Source: Streptomyces celluloflavus
GTDB lineage: Bacteria; Actinomycetota; Actinomycetes; Streptomycetales; Streptomycetaceae
DNA length: 64,000 nucleotides
Reading direction: 5' to 3'
Assembly (NCBI GenBank): GCA_000720995.1
Contig: JOEL01000015.1
Span: forward strand, 1-64,000
Shown: in pieces, positions 58,881 through 64,000 of the stretch
How the letters are laid out: each line of letters starts with the position of its first letter
Numbering within the stretch: the first letter of the stretch is position 1
Notes under the pieces: model-generated
The model's input: only the letters and a program-made list of their open reading frames with translations
Database searches by the model: none
Told to the model about the DNA's origin: nothing
Translations under genes and position numbers: made by a program

Positions 58881-59588
58881 TTACGCGGGGGACTTCGGCA
58901 CGTCCGGTGGGTCCGGACAGGGGGCGGGATAGCGGGCCGGGTTCGGGCGGATCGGTGGGTGGGCGACGTGCAGCAGGAACATGTAGGTGATGACTTCCGC
59001 CACCCAGCGGTGGAAGGTCATGAGCGCGTTGAACTGGCGCCGGGGATAGCGGCCGGTGAACGCCAGGATTCCGGCGGGGCAGGTGAAGAGCACGATCACT
59101 GCGACCACCAGCGTCAGGAACGCCGAGAGCCCGCCGAGCCACCACAGGAGCCGGAAGGCGAGGAAGAAGAGGACGATCAGGGTGTAGTGCGGGGCCGCGC
59201 GCAGCCATGACACCACCAGCGCCGGGCCGCGCGGCAGCCACTGCGGGTAGGGGATGTACAGGCGGGCCGGGTAGTCGGGTACGGCGCCGAGGCTGAAGGG
59301 CGGATAGCGGTCGGTGGCCAGTGCCGCGTACGAGTAGAAGGCCACCCGCCAGGTCCAGCGCAGTACGCCGGTGGTGAAGCGGAACAGTACGGGTGGATAG
59401 CGCCCGGTGCAGAAGACCGCGAAGGACGCGATCACGCTGGCGACAAGGAAGGAGATCCACAGGAGGACCAGTGCGATGTGGTGGGGGAAGAGCAGCAGCC
59501 ATTTCACCAGCCAGAGCCAGCGGGACAGGGGCTCGTCCAGTTCTCCTTCGAGCCGGACCGGCCGGTACACCGCCGCGATCGTCGCCAT
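58881..59588 (-). CDS. DUF4389 membrane protein
   Basis: 235 residues from ATG 59588. YRPVRLEGELDEPLSRWLWLVKWLLLFPHHIALVLLWI is the typical opening, with four hydrophobic segments following (SVIASFAVFCTG; LIVLFFLAFRLLWWLGG; FLTLVVAVIVLFTCPAG; VAEVITYMFLLHV). GRYPRRQFNALMTFHRW between helices is the conserved loop. Function unknown; the family is widespread in actinobacteria. Confidence 0.9.
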   Translation of the reverse strand: MATIAAVYRPVRLEGELDEPLSRWLWLVKWLLLFPHHIALVLLWISFLVASVIASFAVFCTGRYPPVLFRFTTGVLRWTWRVAFYSYAALATDRYPPFSLGAVPDYPARLYIPYPQWLPRGPALVVSWLRAAPHYTLIVLFFLAFRLLWWLGGLSAFLTLVVAVIVLFTCPAGILAFTGRYPRRQFNALMTFHRWVAEVITYMFLLHVAHPPIRPNPARYPAPCPDPPDVPKSPA

Positions 59589-60088
59589 GACGGTCAGCTC
59601 CTTCCCGCCAGGGTGGCCGATACCGTCGAACGGCTGCGCGTCCACGCCTGAGGGCGCTGGGAAGGGCTTCGATGACCTGGTCCGGTCGGGCCGCCGTGGC
59701 GCGGCGAGACGGGCCGGGAACCCGTCCCAGGGCCGCTCGTTCCCTTCCAGAGTAGGCACCTTCCGGTGCGGCGGCGATGGCACCCGTATCCGCCCCGTAT
59801 CCGCCCCGCATACGCACCCGCCCTGCATACGCACCTGCCCCGCACCCGCCCCGCGTCCGCCCCGCATACGCACCCGCCCCATATCCCGGCGGTACGTCAG
59901 CCGGTGTACTCCGCCGTGCTCGGCGCGGTGTTGTTCCCCTGGTCCGGGCCGGTCTTCGGACAGGTCTTCCGGTCCGGACCGGTCGTCGGACAGGACTTCC
60001 CCTCCGGACCGGTCGTTGGATCGCGGGCGGTACGGAGACCGACCCCTGGTCACCCTCGGCCCGCTTGTCACCGAGGGCGGGCGGGGGC
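59589..60088. repeat. 500-base gap with CCCGCATACGCA repeats
   Basis: Between DUF4389 and the MerR gene. The core at 59780-59890 is built of imperfect 12-17 base units (CCCGCATACGCACCCGC, CCGCCCCGTATC). A second block at 59950-60015 repeats CGGTCCGGACCGGTCGTCGGACAGG-like units with internal dyads. No gene is supported. Confidence 0.6.
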
Positions 60089-61018
60089 CTACGCGCGGCC
60101 GTCCGGGGCCGCGTCCCGGCCCAGGCCAGCGTCCGGGCCCAGGCCGGCGTCCGGTTCCAGTCCGGCGCCCGGGTCCGATCCCGCCGCCGGTCCCAGGTTC
60201 GGTCCCAGATCCGGGCCCAGATCCGGACCCGGTTCGGCCCCCGCGGCGGAGCGCGTCCCCAGCCAGTCGTCGAGTTCCGCGCGTACGCGGCGGTCCATGG
60301 CCATCGAGAGTTCCGCCTCGACGACTCCCTTGGCGAGGGGGCGGAGGTTCTCGATGGTTTCGGTGATGCGGTCGACCGCGTCGGCGCAGGGGGGCGCGTC
60401 GGCGGCGGTGCGCTGGAGGACGTCGGGCAGGACGTGGGTGCGGATGAGGGTGGTGAAGATGTCGGCGAGGGCGTCGGCGTGGGAGCGGACCGCGCGGCCC
60501 GCCTCCAGGACGGCGGTGAGCGGGACGCCCTGGGCGATGAGGTCGGTGGAGGCGTCCAGCAGGCGGCGGCTGATGTGGACGAACTCGTTGCCGTCGACGC
60601 CGAGATAGCCGATGTCCAGGGAGGTGGCGAGGTTCTCGGCGGTGATCTCGTCACGGAAGTGGTCGGCGAGTTCCTCGGGGGTCAGGCGGACCGGGGTCTC
60701 CTCCGACCAGGGCGGGACGATCGTGCTGTCCAGGCCGAGCAGTTCGCCGACGTCCCGGCCGCTCTCGAAGGCGGCGAGGAGTTCGGCGATGCCGCCGAGG
60801 TTGTGACCGCGCTCCAGGAGGCCGGCGATGGTGCGCAGCCGGGCGAGATGGTGCTCGTTGTACCAGGCGATCCGGCCCTCGCGGCGCGGTGCGGCGATGA
60901 GTTTGCGCTCGCGGTAGAAGCGCAGCGTACGGACCGTGATGCCGGCTTCCGCGGCCAGTTCGGCCATCCGGAACTCACGCTTTCCGGGTTCGTCGTTCGC
61001 GTGCTCGTTCGCTGCCAC
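60089..61018 (-). CDS. MerR family transcriptional regulator
   Basis: 309 residues from GTG 61018. The winged helix is FRMAELAAEAGITVRTLRFYRERKLIAAPRREGRIAWYNEHHLARLRTIAGLLERGHNLGGIAELL. The central part (about 90-250) is helical and of unknown ligand. The last 50 residues are a Gly/Pro/Asp repeat (PGPDLGPDLGPNLGP) encoded by short DNA repeats. It is divergent from the monooxygenase operon at 61181 and is its likely regulator. Confidence 0.9.
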   Translation of the reverse strand: MAANEHANDEPGKREFRMAELAAEAGITVRTLRFYRERKLIAAPRREGRIAWYNEHHLARLRTIAGLLERGHNLGGIAELLAAFESGRDVGELLGLDSTIVPPWSEETPVRLTPEELADHFRDEITAENLATSLDIGYLGVDGNEFVHISRRLLDASTDLIAQGVPLTAVLEAGRAVRSHADALADIFTTLIRTHVLPDVLQRTAADAPPCADAVDRITETIENLRPLAKGVVEAELSMAMDRRVRAELDDWLGTRSAAGAEPGPDLGPDLGPNLGPAAGSDPGAGLEPDAGLGPDAGLGRDAAPDGRA

Positions 61019-61180
61019 CCGCTCACCCTATGCCGGGGGCATGGGGCAGGACGGGGAGGCGGGACGGGCGGGTAACTTCCCGGCGCACGCCCCCTACCGC
61101 TGGGTACGGAGCTGCCCTACGCTCCCACCGTGCCAGTGATTGCTGGCGCGATTGGGGCGAGTCGTCCGGGAGGCAGCGGC

Positions 61181-62800
61181 ATGACCGAGCGCGAGCATGT
61201 GCGGGTGGCGGTGATCGGATCGGGGTTCGGCGGCCTGGGGGCGGCCGTACGCCTGCGCCGCCAGGGCATCACCGACTTCGTGATCCTGGAGCGGGCCGGT
61301 TCGGTGGGCGGCACCTGGCGGGACAACGACTATCCGGGGTGCGCATGCGATGTGCCCTCGCACCTCTACTCGTTCTCCTTCGCGCCCAACCCGGACTGGC
61401 CGCGCAACTTCTCCGGGCAGCCGCACATCCGCGCGTACCTGGAGCGGGTCACCGACACCTTCGGGCTCCGCCCGCATCTGCGCTTCCACGCCGAGGTGCG
61501 CGGTCTGCGGTGGTGCAACGACGCGCTGCACTGGGAGATCGACACCGCGCGCGGTCCGCTGACCGCGGAGGTGGTGGTCTCCGCGACCGGACCGCTGTCC
61601 GACCCCAAGATCCCCGACGTGCCGGGTTTGGACACCTTCCCCGGCAAGGTCTTCCACTCCGCGCGCTGGGACCACGACTTCGACCTGCGCGGCAAGCGGG
61701 TCGCGATGATAGGCACCGGCGCCTCGGCGATACAGATCGTGCCGGCCATCCAGCCGGAGGTGGGCCGGCTCACCCTCTTCCAGCGCACCCCCGCCTGGGT
61801 GCTGCCGCGCGCCGACCGGGAGATCAGCGCGGCCGAGCGCTGGCTGCACACCCATGTCCCGGCCACCCGCGCCGCGCGCCGCGGTCTGCTGTGGGGCATC
61901 CGGGAACTCCAGGTCAGCGCCTTCACCAAGCGCCCCGACGAGCTGGGCCTGGTCGAGTTCGTGGCCAAGAGCCATCTGAAGAAGGCCGTCAAGGACCCGG
62001 GGCTGCGCGCCCGGCTCACCCCCGACTACCGCATCGGCTGCAAGCGCATCCTGCTCTCCAACACCTACTATCCGGCGCTCGTCCAGCCCAATGTGGACGT
62101 GGTCGCGGCGGGGCTGGCCGAGGTGCGGGGGAATGTGCTGATCGGCTCCGACGGGAGCGAGACCGAGGCCGACGCCATCGTCTTCGGCACCGGTTTCCGG
62201 GTCACGGACCTGCCGATCGCGCACCGCGTCACCGGCGCCCACGGTACGACGCTGGCCGAGGAGTGGCGGGACGGGATGGAATCGCTGCGCGGCGCCACCG
62301 CGGCCGGATTCCCCAACTTCCTCACCATCATCGGCCCCAACACCGGTCTCGGGAACAGCTCGATGATCCTGATGATCGAGTCCCAGCTGAACTACCTGGC
62401 CGACTTCATGCGTCAACTCGACGTCCTCGGCGGCCGGATGGCGCTCAGTGCCCGCCCGTCCGCCGTACAGGAGTGGACCCGCCGCATTCAGCGGCGGATG
62501 GCGCGCGCGGTGTGGACCACCGGCGGCTGCGACAGCTGGTACCTGGACGCCCACGGGCGCAACACCACCGCCTGGCCGGGGACGACCTCGGAGTTCCGGA
62601 AGGTGACCCGGCAGGTCGATCTCGCCGAGTACGAGGTGCTGCGGGTCCCGGCCGCCCGGACCGGCGGGGGGACGCCCGAGCGGACTACCGGCGGAACCGC
62701 GGACGGGAACCCCGGCGTGAAGGTGGACGGGCCCGGAGGCGGGCCCGCTGAGGGGTCCGCGGGGAAGGCCGCGGGCCAGAGCGAGGAGGTGGCCGTATGA
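61181..62800 (+). CDS. Flavin-containing monooxygenase, Baeyer-Villiger type
   Basis: 539 residues from ATG 61181 with GGGAGG upstream. FAD site VAVIGSGFGGLGAAVRL, then GGTWRDNDYPGCACDVPSHLYSFSF, the BVMO fingerprint FPGKVFHSARWDHD (FxGxxxHxxxW), and NADPH site VAMIGTGASAIQIVPAI. These enzymes insert oxygen next to a ketone or hydroxylate with NADPH and O2. The C-terminal 45 residues are Gly/Pro-rich. It starts an operon with an alpha/beta hydrolase and an SDR, a combination fitting stepwise breakdown of a ketone or alcohol. Confidence 0.94.
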   Translation: MTEREHVRVAVIGSGFGGLGAAVRLRRQGITDFVILERAGSVGGTWRDNDYPGCACDVPSHLYSFSFAPNPDWPRNFSGQPHIRAYLERVTDTFGLRPHLRFHAEVRGLRWCNDALHWEIDTARGPLTAEVVVSATGPLSDPKIPDVPGLDTFPGKVFHSARWDHDFDLRGKRVAMIGTGASAIQIVPAIQPEVGRLTLFQRTPAWVLPRADREISAAERWLHTHVPATRAARRGLLWGIRELQVSAFTKRPDELGLVEFVAKSHLKKAVKDPGLRARLTPDYRIGCKRILLSNTYYPALVQPNVDVVAAGLAEVRGNVLIGSDGSETEADAIVFGTGFRVTDLPIAHRVTGAHGTTLAEEWRDGMESLRGATAAGFPNFLTIIGPNTGLGNSSMILMIESQLNYLADFMRQLDVLGGRMALSARPSAVQEWTRRIQRRMARAVWTTGGCDSWYLDAHGRNTTAWPGTTSEFRKVTRQVDLAEYEVLRVPAARTGGGTPERTTGGTADGNPGVKVDGPGGGPAEGSAGKAAGQSEEVAV

Positions 62801-63825
62801 GCCGGTTGACGCATAGGGCGGGCGGGGCGTACGTGCCGCCGGTGCCGCGCGAGAAGCTGATGGTGACCTCCGCCGACGGGGCCCGGCTGTATGCCGAGAT
62901 CCACGGGCCCCAGGGCGCCCCCGCCGTCGTCCTGGCGCACGGCTGGACCTGCTCCACCGCCTTCTGGGCGCCGGTCGTCCGCGACCTCGCCGCCGACCAC
63001 CGGGTGATCCTCTACGACCAGCGCGGCCACGGCCGCACCCCGGCCGTACGGCCCGGCGGCTACGGCACCGGCGCGCTCGCCGACGACCTGGTCGCCGTCC
63101 TGGAGGCGACGCTGGGGACCGGTGAGCGCGCCGTCCTGGGCGGCCACTCCCTGGGCGGGATGACGCTGATGGCCGCCGCCGGCCGGCCGCAGCTGCGCGC
63201 GCGGGCCGCCGCCGCGCTGCTGTGCAGCACCGGCAGCGCCGGACTTGCCACCGAATCGCGGGTGGTCCCGCTGAGCCATCCCGGCCTCCGCCGCCGGGTG
63301 CACCGGGCGATGCTCGGCTCGCGGGCCCCGCTCGGACCGGTCACACCGTTGGGCAAGCGGATCCTGCGGTACGTCACGATGGGCGCCGGTGCCACCGCCG
63401 AGCAGCTCGAAGCCTGCGCGCGGATCGTGCACGCCTGCCCGCCCGTCGTCCGGTCCCACTGGGGCAAGGTGCTGTACCGTCTCGAACTGACCGGCGGTGC
63501 CGCCCGGTTGGACGTGCCGACCGCCGTCCTCGCGGGCACCGCCGACCGGCTCACCCCCCTCGTGCACGCCCGCCGGCTGGTCTCCGTACTCCCCGACTGC
63601 CGCGGGCTGACCGTGCTGCCCGGCCTGGGGCATATGACACCGCTGGAGGATCCGGGCGCGGTCGCCGGCCTCCTGCGCGAACTCGTCCAGGAGCATCTGG
63701 CCCCCCGCGCCGAGGTCCCGGCCCCGCAGGGTGAGCGGACCCCCCAGCAGAAGCAGCACAAGCAGCAGAAGCAGTCACAGCAGTCGGAGCCGTCGGAGCG
63801 GCAGAAGAAGGAGAAGGCGGCATGA
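62797..63825 (+). CDS. Alpha/beta hydrolase
   Basis: 342 residues, ATG 62797 overlapping the monooxygenase stop. VVLAHGWTCSTAFW holds the oxyanion HG motif. The nucleophile elbow is GGHSLGG (Ser), the acid is in LAGTADRLTP and the catalytic His is in LPGLGHMTPLEDP. An ester formed by the monooxygenase is a natural substrate. After residue 305 a Gln/Lys-rich tail (QQKQHKQQKQSQQSE) is present, unusual for the family. Confidence 0.93.
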   Translation: MSRLTHRAGGAYVPPVPREKLMVTSADGARLYAEIHGPQGAPAVVLAHGWTCSTAFWAPVVRDLAADHRVILYDQRGHGRTPAVRPGGYGTGALADDLVAVLEATLGTGERAVLGGHSLGGMTLMAAAGRPQLRARAAAALLCSTGSAGLATESRVVPLSHPGLRRRVHRAMLGSRAPLGPVTPLGKRILRYVTMGAGATAEQLEACARIVHACPPVVRSHWGKVLYRLELTGGAARLDVPTAVLAGTADRLTPLVHARRLVSVLPDCRGLTVLPGLGHMTPLEDPGAVAGLLRELVQEHLAPRAEVPAPQGERTPQQKQHKQQKQSQQSEPSERQKKEKAA

Positions 63826-64000
63826 GCGGACACCGGAGCCTGGACGGACAGGTCGTGGTCGTCACCGGCGCGGCCCGCGGGGTCGGCGCACTGCTGGCCC
63901 GCAAGCTGTCGGCGCGCGGGGCCACACTGGCGCTGGTCGGCCTGGAGCCGGCCGAACTGGCCGCCGTCGCGGCCTCGTTGCACGGCCCGGCGCACCACTG
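63822..64000 (+). CDS. Short-chain dehydrogenase/reductase, partial
   Basis: ATG 63822 overlaps the hydrolase stop; the gene runs out of the window after 59 codons. VVVVTGAARGVGALLARKLSARGATLALVGL is the NAD(P)-binding TGxxxGxG motif of SDR enzymes. It is the third gene of the monooxygenase-hydrolase operon. Confidence 0.92.
   Translation, partial: MSGHRSLDGQVVVVTGAARGVGALLARKLSARGATLALVGLEPAELAAVAASLHGPAHH

Overview
The window is chromosomal DNA of a Streptomyces or close relative. GC is very high with strong third-position GC bias, there are many GTG/TTG starts and ATGA/GTGA stop-start overlaps, and actinomycete-type families are present: XRE/DUF5753 with DUF397, RsbW-like ATPases, DUF4389, TipA-like MerR, and SepX. 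No integrase, transposase, phage structural gene or CRISPR array was seen.

Layout. 1-3.0 kb: a sulfur-stress set, with a UTRA-type GntR regulator overlapping a TauE/SafE exporter, divergent from an MBL-fold/rhodanese protein across a perfect palindrome. 3.2-3.9 kb: a class I methyltransferase. 4.0-11.9 kb (minus strand): a class I lanthipeptide operon of the FxLD family. Its order is PIMT-like methyltransferase, 55-residue precursor, LanB, LanC, a stand-alone SpaB_C-like protein and an aminoglycoside-phosphotransferase-fold kinase. All genes are coupled or closely spaced, with a hairpin between precursor and lanB. The precursor is too short to appear among long reading frames and was found by reading the gap. 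12.3-14.6 kb: RsbW-like ATPase, small acidic protein, XRE regulator and DUF397 protein. 15.0-16.4 kb: DHA2-type MFS exporter.

16.6-28.4 kb (plus strand): a low-oxygen energy module, unexpected in an aerobe. It has an N-terminal fragment of an acetyl-CoA-synthetase-like protein, a NarK transporter, pyruvate formate-lyase behind a match to the Rex redox operator, its radical-SAM activase, a cytochrome-b-like membrane protein, a NasA/FDH-type molybdopterin oxidoreductase, a four-cluster Fe-S subunit and a Tat-type Rieske protein. Proposed working: pyruvate is split to acetyl-CoA and formate when NADH/NAD is high. The Mo enzyme, Fe-S protein, cytochrome b and Rieske protein move electrons, and NarK handles nitrate/nitrite. 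The tail of the locus shows duplication and frameshift decay.

28.4-43.7 kb is conserved Streptomyces core: mscL, MTA phosphorylase, FmdB zinc ribbon, MFS, K+/H+ antiporter, penicillin acylase, 5-formyl-THF cyclo-ligase, galU, moeA-like (probable gephyrin-like Glp), moaC, mogA, GNAT, sepX and tRNA-Ala(CGC). 43.8-53.3 kb: TipA-like MerR with a glycosyltransferase, lipoprotein plus histidine kinase without a response regulator, YtrA-type GntR with an ABC transporter, GNAT, zinc-ribbon protein and exonuclease III. 53.6-64 kb: MarR with a divergent membrane protein across a perfect 26-bp palindrome, a second ATPase/XRE/DUF397 set, VOC and DHFR-like proteins, DUF4389, MerR, and an operon of flavin monooxygenase, alpha/beta hydrolase and SDR that runs off the window.

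The two parts most worth following are the FxLD operon with its extra elimination-domain protein and kinase, and the Rex-linked pyruvate formate-lyase/Mo-oxidoreductase module. All functional calls come from reading translated sequence; no database search was run.
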